Below, piece by piece: positions 1 to 7,508 of a stretch of DNA of 12,144 nt (the stretch's first letter is position 1; every line of letters starts with the position of its first letter). The translations under genes and the position numbers were made by a program. Origin of the DNA: an uncultured Collinsella sp. (GTDB taxonomy: Bacteria; Actinomycetota; Coriobacteriia; Coriobacteriales; Coriobacteriaceae); NCBI GenBank assembly GCA_902494605.1, contig CABUUG010000045.1, positions 1 through 12,144 of the forward strand, written 5' to 3'. Under the pieces are notes generated by a model that was not told the DNA's origin, did no database searches, and saw nothing but the letters and a program-made list of their open reading frames with translations.

Positions 1-6
1 ACTGAG

Positions 7-37
7 AAGGGGGAGGCCTCGCGGCCTCCCCCTTTTT
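7..37 (+). terminator. Intrinsic terminator of an upstream gene outside the window
   Basis: A perfect 10-bp GC-rich stem (9-18 paired with 23-32) closes a TCGC tetraloop and is followed by five T residues at 33-37. A residues at 7-8 can extend the stem into the T tract. This is a textbook rho-independent terminator for a + strand gene ending to the left of the window. It separates that gene from the acpS operon. Confidence 0.9.
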
Positions 38-87
38 GCGTTTACGGGCTTTTGTCTCACATAGTAGCTGTGTTTTATAACCCTCGT

Positions 88-117
88 TTGTCGCATCTTC
101 TGTGAACGGGCTACAAT
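88..117 (+). promoter_or_regulatory. Likely promoter of the acpS operon
   Basis: TTGTCG (88-93) and TACAAT (112-117) resemble sigma-70 type -35 and -10 boxes, matching 4/6 and 5/6, with an 18-base spacer. Transcription would begin near 124 and leave a leader of about 23 bases before the acpS start. A second possible pair lies upstream: TTGTCT at 52-57 and TATAAC at 76-81, also 18 bases apart. Both sit between the upstream terminator and acpS. The boxes are inferred from sequence only. Confidence 0.5.
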
Positions 118-146
118 AACTTAGTCTGTGCGATATGGAGGTGAAC

Positions 147-686
147 ATGGCTGAAGCTGGTATCGGCGTTGATATCGTCGAGATTTCCCGCATGAAATCA
201 ATTCTTGAAAAGACGCCGTCGTTTGCTCGGCGTGTGTTTACCGAAGAAGAGCGTGCGTATTGCGATGCATCATCGCGCCCCGCCGCTCACTATGCGAGCC
301 GCTTTGCTTCGCGCGAGGCGGTGCTTAAAGCTCTCGGCACGGGTTTTAGTCAAGGCGTGGGTCGCAAGGATGTTTCGGTAACGCGTGATAAACTCGGCAA
401 ACCGAAGGCGCTGCTTTCGGGTCGTGCTCTTGAGATCGCTCAAGAACTGGGTGTTGTTGAGGTCGCTCTTTCCATTACGCTTACAGGAGACTTAGCCGTT
501 GCGAATGCCATCGCGATTACCGAAGATGCTCGGCCTAAGCCAAAAGATGAAAAGGTGAGCACTAAGAAACGCGTTGCGCAGACATTTAAAGAGGCTCGCT
601 CTGTTTTAGATGAGCTTGAGCAGCTGCAGAATTCAGCATTGACGGAGCACCTGGGCGATGCTTCGCAAGATACGCTAGGAGCATAG
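147..686 (+). CDS. acpS: Holo-[acyl-carrier-protein] synthase with C-terminal extension
   Basis: AcpS transfers 4'-phosphopantetheine from CoA to a serine of apo-ACP, activating it for fatty-acid synthesis in the cytoplasm. The N-terminal motif GIGVDIVEI (residues 5-13, with D9) and FASREAVLKALGTGF (53-67, with E57 and K61) are the Mg2+/CoA signature. DKLGKP and the late SITLTGDLAVANA strand also fit. The ATG at 147 is chosen because GGAGGTG at 137-143 is an excellent ribosome binding site. The ATG at 135 in the same frame overlaps that site and lacks one of its own. The product is 179 residues; the family usually runs about 120-130. The last 50 or so residues, charged and probably helical, fall outside the usual domain. 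The gene heads a tight operon, its stop abutting the next start. Confidence 0.93.
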   Translation: MAEAGIGVDIVEISRMKSILEKTPSFARRVFTEEERAYCDASSRPAAHYASRFASREAVLKALGTGFSQGVGRKDVSVTRDKLGKPKALLSGRALEIAQELGVVEVALSITLTGDLAVANAIAITEDARPKPKDEKVSTKKRVAQTFKEARSVLDELEQLQNSALTEHLGDASQDTLGA

Positions 687-2303
687 ATGAAACCGGTTTT
701 GAGTACCGAGGAAGTCGTTCGTCTCGAGGATATCATCGAACGCGAAGGGGCTTCGAAGGCCGAGCTTATGGAGCTAGCGGGTGAGTTTGCCGCCAACGAG
801 GTCTTGAAGCTCAATCCCGATCGAGTTCTCGTTCTGGTCGGTTTTGGTAATAATGGCGGCGACGGTTGGGTTGCCGCCGATATCCTGAGCCATAAGGGCG
901 TGGACGTCGATATCGTTTCTCCGGTTGAACCGGATGAGATTCCTGCTGCTCTGGCACGTCATGTTGCTCGTCGTACTGCCGGCCGCGATGTGCACGTTTG
1001 CGTTGGCCCCTCGCGTGACGAACTTGAGGTTTTGATCGATAAGGCCGATGTTGTTGTCGATGCCATTTTTGGTACCGGTTTTCACGGGAATCTGCGTGCG
1101 CCGTTCTCCATCTGGATTCCTACGGTCAATGAATGCGCCGATTGTGTCGTATCCATTGATGTCCCCTCGGGCCTGAATGCCGAGACGGGCGTTGTTGATG
1201 ACGACTGCATTCGTGCCGAGCATACGGTGACGATGATTGCGCCCAAGATTGGTCTGTATAGCGCTGATGGCCCTGAGTATGCTGGCGATTTGATCTGTGG
1301 CAATCTTTACGACCGTCTTGACGAGGTTATCGATGATGTCGACCACGCCGCTGAGATTGTCGAGCCCGGTGACTTAGTTGATTACTTTGCCCCACTGCCT
1401 ACGAATATCGATAAGTATTCCCGTGGCTCTGTGCTTATTGTCGCCGGATCTGCGCAATATCCTGGTGCTGCCATTATGGCGGCCAAGTCTGCAGCTCGCG
1501 CGGGTGCTGGTTACGTGGCGGTCGCGGCTCCTGACGCCTGCGCTAATCTTATTCGCATGGCGCTTCCTTCGATTCCCGTCTTTGCTATTCCGTCTGATTC
1601 CCGCGGCTCCTTTGGCGCCGCTGCGCGCATGACGGTGTGCGAGATTGCAAAGAAGTACAGCTGCGTACTGTGCGGTCCTGGTATGACGACGTCTGCCGGC
1701 GCTATGCAGGTGGTTTCGGGCTTGCTCGAGCTTGATGTACCGCTTATTTTGGACGCCGATGCACTCAACTGCCTTGCTAAGATTGCCATTGACGGTATTG
1801 ATAGTAACCCCGAGATGTATCGTCGCGAGCAGCCGTTGGTTATGACGCCGCACTATCGTGAGCTTTCGCGTCTGGTTGCCGGTGACGAGGTGAACGACCT
1901 TGGTACCGCGATTGCAGCCGCGCAGAAGGTTGTCTGGGCTGCAGGCTCCGACAATCTGGTGGTCATTGCCAAGGGGCCGACGACGGCTATCTGTGGCGTT
2001 GAGCGTGTACTGCTGCCACTTTCGGGTCCGGCTTCTCTGGCAACTGCCGGTTCAGGTGATGTTCTCGCGGGTATTTTGGCCGGCACGCTTGCCACCATGC
2101 GTGACGAGATGGATCGTTGGGAGTTGCTGTATTCGTACGCCGTCGCACTTCACAGCTACGCCGGTTTTGCCGCGGCGACGGAGTATGGTGAGAAGAGCGT
2201 TATCGCGACCGATCTTATCGACTTGATCGGTCCTGCCATGGAGCTGGCGGCAAAGGATGCGCTCGAAGATCTGGGAATCATGGACGAAGGGTCGGATGAC
2301 TAA
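687..2303 (+). CDS. nnrE/nnrD: Bifunctional NAD(P)HX epimerase / ADP-dependent NAD(P)HX dehydratase
   Basis: This repairs hydrated NADH and NADPH. The N-terminal YjeF_N epimerase domain (about 1-225) interconverts R and S forms, and the C-terminal carbohydrate-kinase-like dehydratase (about 240-530) dehydrates the S form using ADP. Epimerase marks are GFGNNGGDG (52-60), VVDAIFGTG (123-131) and SIDVPSGLNAETG (156-168). Dehydratase marks are KYSRGSVLIVAGS (243-255), CGPGMT (329-334), LDADAL (355-360), MTPHYREL (386-393) and ATAGSGDVLAG (452-462), with D458 the expected catalytic aspartate. The length of 538 residues is normal for the fused form. The start directly follows the acpS stop, with TAGGAG upstream, so translation is probably coupled. 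NnrD next to alr is a common bacterial pairing. Nothing essential looks missing. Confidence 0.94.
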   Translation: MKPVLSTEEVVRLEDIIEREGASKAELMELAGEFAANEVLKLNPDRVLVLVGFGNNGGDGWVAADILSHKGVDVDIVSPVEPDEIPAALARHVARRTAGRDVHVCVGPSRDELEVLIDKADVVVDAIFGTGFHGNLRAPFSIWIPTVNECADCVVSIDVPSGLNAETGVVDDDCIRAEHTVTMIAPKIGLYSADGPEYAGDLICGNLYDRLDEVIDDVDHAAEIVEPGDLVDYFAPLPTNIDKYSRGSVLIVAGSAQYPGAAIMAAKSAARAGAGYVAVAAPDACANLIRMALPSIPVFAIPSDSRGSFGAAARMTVCEIAKKYSCVLCGPGMTTSAGAMQVVSGLLELDVPLILDADALNCLAKIAIDGIDSNPEMYRREQPLVMTPHYRELSRLVAGDEVNDLGTAIAAAQKVVWAAGSDNLVVIAKGPTTAICGVERVLLPLSGPASLATAGSGDVLAGILAGTLATMRDEMDRWELLYSYAVALHSYAGFAAATEYGEKSVIATDLIDLIGPAMELAAKDALEDLGIMDEGSDD

Positions 2304-2305
2304 TC

Positions 2306-3451
2306 ATGAATAAAGCCGATTTGACGCGCTGGTCCTGGGTCGAGATCGACCGTGGGGCGCTCCGTCGCAACACGAGGGCCTATAAGAACTTGCTGAATCC
2401 ACGTCAGCGCCTGTGCTGCGTGGTCAAGGCCGATGCTTATGGCCATGGAGCTGTTGAGTGCGCCAAGATCATGTATTCGGCCGGTGCCGACATGTTTGCC
2501 GTGGCGACGGTTAACGAGGGCGTTGAGCTCCGACAGGGCGGGATTACGAAGCCCATCCTCATCCTAAGCGAGCCGCCTATCGAGGCCATTCCGACGTTGC
2601 TCGAGTTTGATATCATGCCCTCGGTCTATACGTCTGACTTTGCTCTTGCGTATGGCGAATGTGCCGTCGCGGCGGGCAAGGTGGGCAAGTATCATCTCGC
2701 CATCGAGACAGGTATGAATCGTATCGGCGTACACTACACGCAGGTGCTCGACTTTGTGCGCGGTATTAATTTCCATCGCGGTATTCAGTGCGACGGCGTA
2801 TTTACGCACTTCGCCACGGCCGATGAACCTTCGGGCTGGGACTACAAACTGCAGTGTCAGCGCTTTACCGAGGCCGTTCAGGCCATTAAGGATGCGGGTT
2901 TTGAGTGCGGTATCGTGCATTGTGCCAACACGCCGTCCTCGATGCTCGACCCCTCGATGCATTTTGATATGATTCGCGCCGGCGTTGGCTTGTATGGCAT
3001 GCAGCCGTGCGAGCTGAGTGGCCGCGTGATGCAGCTTGATCCCGTTATGAGCGTCCATGCGCGCGTGACGCGCGTGGCACACCCTGCGATGGGTGAGGGC
3101 GTGGGCTACGGTTTTACCTACCGCGTACCGCGTACGCGCGTTCAGATCTGCACGCTGCCGATTGGTTATGCCGACGGCCTATCGCGTACGCTTTCCAATC
3201 GTATGGATGTGCTATATCGCGGCGAGCGCGTGCATCAGGTTGGCAATATCTGCATGGACCAGTTTATGGTCGCCATTCAGTCCAACCCGGCACACGAGAT
3301 TCCCGAAGCCGAGTATGGTGACGAGATGATCATTGTCGGCCGCGATGGCGATGCCGAGATCACTATGGACGAGATGGCCCGACTGCGTGGCACGATTAAC
3401 TACGAGGTCGCCTGCGGCTTTGGCATGCGCCTCGACAAGGTCTACGTGTAG
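2306..3451 (+). CDS. alr: Alanine racemase
   Basis: This PLP enzyme interconverts L- and D-alanine and supplies D-Ala for peptidoglycan. The PLP lysine is K41 in VVKADAYGHG (39-48), at the mouth of the N-terminal TIM-like barrel. The second catalytic base is expected to be Y268 in VGYGFTYR, followed by LPIGYADGLSR and the conserved NICMDQFMV loop in the C-terminal beta domain. At 381 residues it has normal family length. The start is only two bases after the nnrE/nnrD stop and its ribosome binding site is weak (GGATGA inside the previous gene), which again suggests coupling. Both catalytic residues are present, so an active enzyme is expected. Confidence 0.96.
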   Translation: MNKADLTRWSWVEIDRGALRRNTRAYKNLLNPRQRLCCVVKADAYGHGAVECAKIMYSAGADMFAVATVNEGVELRQGGITKPILILSEPPIEAIPTLLEFDIMPSVYTSDFALAYGECAVAAGKVGKYHLAIETGMNRIGVHYTQVLDFVRGINFHRGIQCDGVFTHFATADEPSGWDYKLQCQRFTEAVQAIKDAGFECGIVHCANTPSSMLDPSMHFDMIRAGVGLYGMQPCELSGRVMQLDPVMSVHARVTRVAHPAMGEGVGYGFTYRVPRTRVQICTLPIGYADGLSRTLSNRMDVLYRGERVHQVGNICMDQFMVAIQSNPAHEIPEAEYGDEMIIVGRDGDAEITMDEMARLRGTINYEVACGFGMRLDKVYV

Positions 3452-3459
3452 GAGTCGCC

Positions 3460-4080
3460 ATGGGCGTCATGCACATTCCCGGCCATACCCATCAGGCGCC
3501 ACGTGAGGTCGCACTCGAGGAGATCGAGGCCGTTCTGGGCGATTGTCACCTCTGCCAGCTCTACCAGTCGCGTCACAATATCGTGTTTGGCGTGGGAAAC
3601 CCCCGCGCCCGCGTCATGTTTATCGGTGAGGCGCCGGGTCGCAACGAGGATTTGCAGGGCGAACCCTTTGTGGGGGCGGCGGGAGAAGACCTCAACGGCA
3701 TTTTGTCGCTGGCGGGGCTCAAACGCGAAGACGTCTACATTGCCAATGTGCTTAAGTGCCGCCCGCCGGGAAACCGCAATCCGCGTCCCGAGGAAGTGCT
3801 GGCTTGCTCGCCGTTTTTGCGTGAGCAGATTCGAAGCATCTGGCCCGATATTATCGTGACGCTCGGCAACCCCGCGACGCACTTTGTGCTTAAGACCGAG
3901 ATTGGCATTACTAAGCTGCGCGGCAGGTTCCACCAGATGGGGCATTTTGTAGTAATGCCCACGTTCCATCCGGCAGCAGCGCTGCGCAATCCGGCGTGGC
4001 AGGAGCTGTTGGAGGAAGACTTTAAGATGCTGGGCGACTATCTGGAGCGACATCCCGCACCAGAGGACGCCTCGGAATAA
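3460..4080 (+). CDS. Family 4 uracil-DNA glycosylase (iron-sulfur type)
   Basis: This predicted glycosylase removes uracil from DNA after cytosine deamination or dUTP misincorporation, starting base-excision repair. Four cysteines fit the [4Fe-4S] cluster of family 4/5 enzymes: C29 and C32 in CHLC, C100 in LKCRPPGNRNP and C116 in ACSPF. The active-site motif GEAPGRNED (56-64) holds E57, which is typical of family 4 (family 5 differs here). The second motif THPAA-type loop appears as FHPAA (169-173). The length of 206 residues is usual. The start has GGAG at 3451-3454, overlapping the alr stop. A tandem TAA TAA ends the gene. Its place between alr and tsaE looks like simple operon membership with no clear functional tie. 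Confidence 0.93.
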   Translation: MGVMHIPGHTHQAPREVALEEIEAVLGDCHLCQLYQSRHNIVFGVGNPRARVMFIGEAPGRNEDLQGEPFVGAAGEDLNGILSLAGLKREDVYIANVLKCRPPGNRNPRPEEVLACSPFLREQIRSIWPDIIVTLGNPATHFVLKTEIGITKLRGRFHQMGHFVVMPTFHPAAALRNPAWQELLEEDFKMLGDYLERHPAPEDASE

Positions 4081-4092
4081 TAAGGAGCATAT

Positions 4093-4599
4093 ATGTCCCT
4101 GGAGCGCCTGGGGGTAGGTACTTACAAAACGACTTGCGCTGCCGATACGGAGTACTTTGGCGAGCTAATTGCACCGTGCCTTGAGGACGGCGATGTGCTC
4201 ATCCTGACCGGTGGCCTGGGAGTGGGCAAAACTCACTTTACCAAGGGCGTCTCGCGCGGTCTGGGCGATGAGCATATGGTTACGAGCCCTACGTTTGCGC
4301 TCATGGCCGTTCACGATCAAGGCCGTATTCCGCTGTTTCACTTTGATCTATACCGCCTGGAGCATGCCTACGAGCTCGAGGATACGGGCATTTTCGATGT
4401 GCTGGGCTATGAGGGTGCTTGCCTGCTGGAATGGGGCGAACAATTCCAAGACGAGCTGACGGATGAGTATCTTTCGGTGACGCTCAAGCGTGATGAGGGC
4501 GACAGCGATGTGCGAACGATAACGCTCGAGGCGCACGGTGACCGCGCAATGGAGCTTTCCCATTTGATTGATAAGGCTGTACAAGATGAGCTTGCATAA
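4093..4599 (+). CDS. tsaE: tRNA t6A37 threonylcarbamoylation ATPase TsaE
   Basis: TsaE is the small P-loop ATPase that drives turnover of the TsaB-TsaD complex making N6-threonylcarbamoyladenosine at A37 of ANN-decoding tRNAs. The Walker A loop GGLGVGKTHFTKG has K46 and T47. It is followed by VTSPTFALM (the switch-like region), LFHFDLYRL and LLEWGEQF, all diagnostic of the family. At 168 residues it is of ordinary length. AAGGAG lies 7 bases before the ATG. The last 14 bases overlap the start of the TsaB-RimI-TsaD gene in another frame, so the two are probably translationally coupled and made in related amounts. Confidence 0.95.
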   Translation: MSLERLGVGTYKTTCAADTEYFGELIAPCLEDGDVLILTGGLGVGKTHFTKGVSRGLGDEHMVTSPTFALMAVHDQGRIPLFHFDLYRLEHAYELEDTGIFDVLGYEGACLLEWGEQFQDELTDEYLSVTLKRDEGDSDVRTITLEAHGDRAMELSHLIDKAVQDELA

Positions 4600-6970
4600 C
4601 GACAACGCGCTGGTGGTGGCGCTCGATACTTCGACCGACATGCTTGCCTGCGCGGCAAGCTGGATTGATGGGCAGACGGGCGAGACGAAGCTCGTGAGTG
4701 GCGACCACATGTGTCGCCGTCACGCCAACGTTGAGCTCGTGAATACCGTTGATGGCGTGCTGGCTCAAGCCGGTCTGGATCGCAGCGATGTTGGTTACTA
4801 CGTGGTCGGCCGCGGCCCGGGGTCGTTTACGGGTGTGCGCATCGGCATCTCCACTGCCAAGGGCCTCGCGCGCGGTGCCAATGTTCCGCTGCTGGGCGTG
4901 TCGACGCTCGACGCTTGCGCTTGGACGGCGTGGAAGGCTGGCGTGCGCGGCAAGCTTGGTATCTTGGCCGATGCTATGCGCGGTGAGGTATATCCGGCGC
5001 TGTATATGCTGGTCGATGAGGGTCCCGAGCGTCAATTTGAGCGCGAACACGTGGTCAAGGCCGCCGTGGCGCTCGATGAGTGGCGCCAAGCGGCGGACTG
5101 GGACCAGGTTCAGCTGACCGGTGACGGTCTCGTGCGCTATGGCAAGCTGCTGGGTGAGGACGAGACCGCCCGCTGCGTGGAGCGCGACCTGTGGTGGCCT
5201 TCGGGCGAGGGCTTGCTGCTCGCGCACGCTGCGGGTGACGGCGAACCGGCTCGCGTCCTGCCGATTTACACGCGCCTTTCTGATGCCGAGGAAAACGAGC
5301 GCAAGCGTCTTGGTCTTGCCGAGAGTGCGCAGAGCGAAATTACGGGCGTTGCCGATGAGCTCGCCGGTCGTCATCTGCAGTTCCGTCCCATGGGCGCGGC
5401 GGATGCCGAGGGCGCGAGCGCGCTGGAGGCTGCCTGCTTTGAAGGTGCCGGACACGAGGCGTGGACGCCGGGCATGTTCCTGTCCGAACTGGGCGAGGAC
5501 GTCGCTGTGCCGCGTAGTTGGTGGGTAGCACACGACGACGGCAAGCTGCTGGGCCTTGCCGGCGGTATGGTCGTGGACGGTGATGTGCAGATTCTGGATG
5601 TCGCCGTCGACCCGGCACATCGCCGTGAGGGCATTGCCCGCAAGCTGCTGTCGCATGTGAGCTATGATGCCCAGATGCTCGGCTGCACCACGGCTTCGCT
5701 CGAGGTCGAGGACGGCAACGAGGGAGCGATCGCGCTTTATAACGCTCTGGGCTTTACCGAGGCTGGCCGTCGCCGCGGTTACTACGGTGTTGGCAAAGAT
5801 GCCATCGTCATGACGGCGCCGCTGCCCTTGGTGCTCCCGGTCGACAACGCTTCGCCCGAGCCGACGGCGGCTGAGCAGCGTGTATGGCCGCTGCCTGCGC
5901 CCGAGCGAACCGTTGAGGAGCGCGCTGAAATTGAGCGCCGTCGCCTAGTGCTCGCTATCGAGAGTTCCTGCGACGAGACGGCCGTGGCGATTATCGATGC
6001 GGATGGCAATATGCTGGCCAACCAGGTGTCGACACAGATTGATTTTCACGCCCGCTTTGGCGGCGTGGTGCCCGAGATCGCCTCGCGCAAGCACGTTGAG
6101 GTGATTGTGAGTGTCGTAGATGCGGCGCTCGAGGATGCCGCGGCATCGCTTGGCCTTGAGGGTGGGGCGATTGCGCCAAGTGAGCTTGCCGCCGTGGGCG
6201 TGACGCAAGGTCCGGGCCTGGTGGGTGCCCTGGTGGTGGGTGTCGCCTTTGCCAAGGGCTTTGCGTATGCTGCCGGTAAGCCGCTCGTGTGCGTCAATCA
6301 TCTGGAGGGCCACTTGTTCGCCAACCTGTTGACGCAGCCCGACCTCAAGCCTCCGTTTATCTTCACGCTTGTCTCGGGCGGGCACACCATGCTCGTGCAC
6401 GTAAAGGCATGGGGTGACTACGAGGTGCTCGGTGAGACGCTCGACGATGCCGTGGGCGAGGCCTTCGACAAGGTGGCCAAGGCGTTGGGCCTGGGCTATC
6501 CCGGTGGCCCCATCATTTCCAAGCTGGCCGAGACAGGCAATCCCCGCGCGATTGATTTCCCCCGTGCGCTCAACAGCAGGGGAGACTATCGTTTCTCGCT
6601 TTCGGGCCTTAAAACGGCCGTGACGCTCTACATCGAGCAAGAGACCAAGGCCGGGCGCACGATTCACCTGCCCGATCTGGCGGCTTCGTTTGAGGCAGCT
6701 GTCTTTGACGTGCAGTACAAGAAGGCCAAAAACGCACTGCACGCTACCGGATGCAAGGAATACTGCATCGGCGGCGGCGTCTCGGCCAACCCGCATCTGC
6801 GCGAGATGATGATCAAGAAGCTTGGGCGTCAGGGGATTCGCGTAACGGTGCCGCCCTTGTCTGCCTGCACCGATAACGCAGCCATGATCGCGGAGGTCGC
6901 CCGCCGTAAATTCGACCGAGGTGAAATCTCGCCGTTCGACGTCGACGCCGATCCAAACATGACGCTGTAG
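4586..6970 (+). CDS. tsaB-rimI-tsaD: TsaB-RimI-TsaD trifunctional fusion
   Basis: Three proteins are joined in 794 residues. Residues 1 to about 255 are TsaB, the non-catalytic ASKHA partner of TsaD (VVALDTSTD, GRGPGSFTGVRIGISTAKG). Residues about 262-412 are a GNAT acetyltransferase like RimI, which acetylates the N-terminus of ribosomal protein S18 (acetyl-CoA loop HRREGIARKLL, then LYNALGFTEAGRRRGYY). A Pro/Ala/Glu-rich linker leads to TsaD from about 453, the t6A transferase: IESSCDET (458-465), metal ligands H572 and H576 in NHLEGH, SGGHTML, DDAVGEAFDK, GGGVSANPHLR and D763 in TDNAAM. Every active-site element looks intact. The ATG at 4586 is chosen over 4568 because TsaB homology begins right after it and AAGG lies upstream. 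The fusion fixes TsaB:TsaD stoichiometry. Confidence 0.95.
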   Translation: MSLHNDNALVVALDTSTDMLACAASWIDGQTGETKLVSGDHMCRRHANVELVNTVDGVLAQAGLDRSDVGYYVVGRGPGSFTGVRIGISTAKGLARGANVPLLGVSTLDACAWTAWKAGVRGKLGILADAMRGEVYPALYMLVDEGPERQFEREHVVKAAVALDEWRQAADWDQVQLTGDGLVRYGKLLGEDETARCVERDLWWPSGEGLLLAHAAGDGEPARVLPIYTRLSDAEENERKRLGLAESAQSEITGVADELAGRHLQFRPMGAADAEGASALEAACFEGAGHEAWTPGMFLSELGEDVAVPRSWWVAHDDGKLLGLAGGMVVDGDVQILDVAVDPAHRREGIARKLLSHVSYDAQMLGCTTASLEVEDGNEGAIALYNALGFTEAGRRRGYYGVGKDAIVMTAPLPLVLPVDNASPEPTAAEQRVWPLPAPERTVEERAEIERRRLVLAIESSCDETAVAIIDADGNMLANQVSTQIDFHARFGGVVPEIASRKHVEVIVSVVDAALEDAAASLGLEGGAIAPSELAAVGVTQGPGLVGALVVGVAFAKGFAYAAGKPLVCVNHLEGHLFANLLTQPDLKPPFIFTLVSGGHTMLVHVKAWGDYEVLGETLDDAVGEAFDKVAKALGLGYPGGPIISKLAETGNPRAIDFPRALNSRGDYRFSLSGLKTAVTLYIEQETKAGRTIHLPDLAASFEAAVFDVQYKKAKNALHATGCKEYCIGGGVSANPHLREMMIKKLGRQGIRVTVPPLSACTDNAAMIAEVARRKFDRGEISPFDVDADPNMTL

Positions 6971-6982
6971 TCGTACTTGTGC

Positions 6983-7117
6983 GGTCCCCGACCGGAGGGG
7001 CCGGATATAAGGTTTCCTGCTCTACAGTCCTGCGCAAGACGAAGGCCACATTAAGTGGCCTTCTTTGCGTGCGGAACTCGCGATAAACCTTATATCCGGC
7101 CCCTCCGGTCGGGGACC
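6983..7117 (+). repeat. Palindromic element copy 1: conserved 69-base core in perfect 33-bp arms
   Basis: The left arm (6983-7015) and right arm (7085-7117) are exact reverse complements over 33 bases. They flank a 69-base core (7016-7084) beginning CCTGCTCTACAG and ending GAACTCGCGAT. Within the core, 7041-7049 pairs perfectly with 7055-7063 around an ATTAA loop. AGTCCTGC and GCGGAACT can pair below that with one mismatch and one G-T. The arm itself contains a GC hairpin (GG.CCCC with GGGGCC, 6983-7002). The element begins 12 bases after the tsaD stop. The core recurs at 7301-7369 (minus) and 12080-12144, but the arm sequence does not. Confidence 0.93.
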
Positions 7118-7130
7118 TTTCTGTATCGAT

Positions 7131-7210
7131 ATGGCTTCTGAGCGGATCGGCGTCGACAACGTCCAGCAAGGTTAACCAGCCAGCGTCGAATTTCCGGCGT
7201 TCTTTAGCTG
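7131..7210 (-). pseudogene. Decayed inverted copy of the tsaD 3' end
   Basis: Read on the minus strand, 7199-7144 resembles tsaD 6902-6954. The first 15 bases match at 14 positions, a 21-base middle is diverged but of equal length, and the last 17 match fully apart from a 3-base insertion. In protein terms ERRKFDAGWLTLLDVVDADP parallels ARRKFDRGEISPFDVDADP of TsaD. The distance from this block to the palindrome arm is 26 bases, against 28 on the tsaD side, and the two blocks are symmetric about the centre of element 1 (near 7050). It is a remnant and not a functional gene. Confidence 0.6.
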
Positions 7211-7226
7211 AAAGAAAAAGTTGGTG

Positions 7227-7246
7227 TGCGGAGCTTTCGCTCCGCA
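7227..7246. repeat. Small GC-rich hairpin between the two palindromic elements
   Basis: TGCGGAGC (7227-7234) pairs perfectly with GCTCCGCA (7239-7246) across TTTC. On the minus strand the loop is GAAA, a stable GNRA-type tetraloop, and a T5 run follows about 10 bases later. It could act as a weak minus-strand terminator or simply be a remnant of older sequence. Its role is not clear. Confidence 0.4.
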
Positions 7247-7258
7247 TTTGGGATGGGA

Positions 7259-7411
7259 GCCCCTGAGAGCCGCGGGAGCCGGGCGGCGCATGTGAACTTT
7301 ATCGCGAGTTCCGCACGCAAAGGAAAGCACTTAATGTGCTTTCCGTCTTGCGCAGGACTGTAGAGCAGGAAAGTTCACATGCGCCGCCCGGCTCCCGCGG
7401 CTCTCAGGGGC
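7259..7411 (-). repeat. Palindromic element copy 2 (inverted): same core in different 42-bp arms
   Basis: The left arm (7259-7300) and right arm (7370-7411) are exact reverse complements over 42 bases and share no sequence with the arms of copy 1 beyond the innermost TTT/AAA. The core (7301-7369) reads on the minus strand. It is again exactly 69 bases and differs from copy 1 at only 8 positions. All 8 fall in the apical stem and form four compensatory base-pair changes around the unchanged ATTAA loop. The arm holds its own GC hairpin (GCCGC with GCGGC). It lies about 100 bases upstream of the promoter for the cstA leader. Confidence 0.93.
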
Positions 7412-7508
7412 ATCTCTCATGCAAAAACTGTCGTGGGGTAAAGTCCGAGGTCAGTGGCGTTTTATACCGAGAAATCCAAAAAAGTTGAAAATTCATTACA
7501 AATTTGCG

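Noticed and set aside
4484..5656. A 390-codon minus-strand frame inside the TsaB-RimI-TsaD gene
   Set aside because: It is fully opposite a well-supported gene, its product has no recognisable domain, and there is no convincing start context.
6813..7247. A 144-codon minus-strand frame spanning element 1
   Set aside because: It runs through tsaD antisense and both arms of the palindrome. Only its first 35 or so codons resemble anything, and that is the decayed tsaD end, so it is not a gene.
6983..7411. CRISPR array, retron or attC-like integron sites
   Set aside because: There are no regularly spaced direct repeats, no reverse transcriptase or integrase gene nearby, and the layout of core plus private arms matches none of them.
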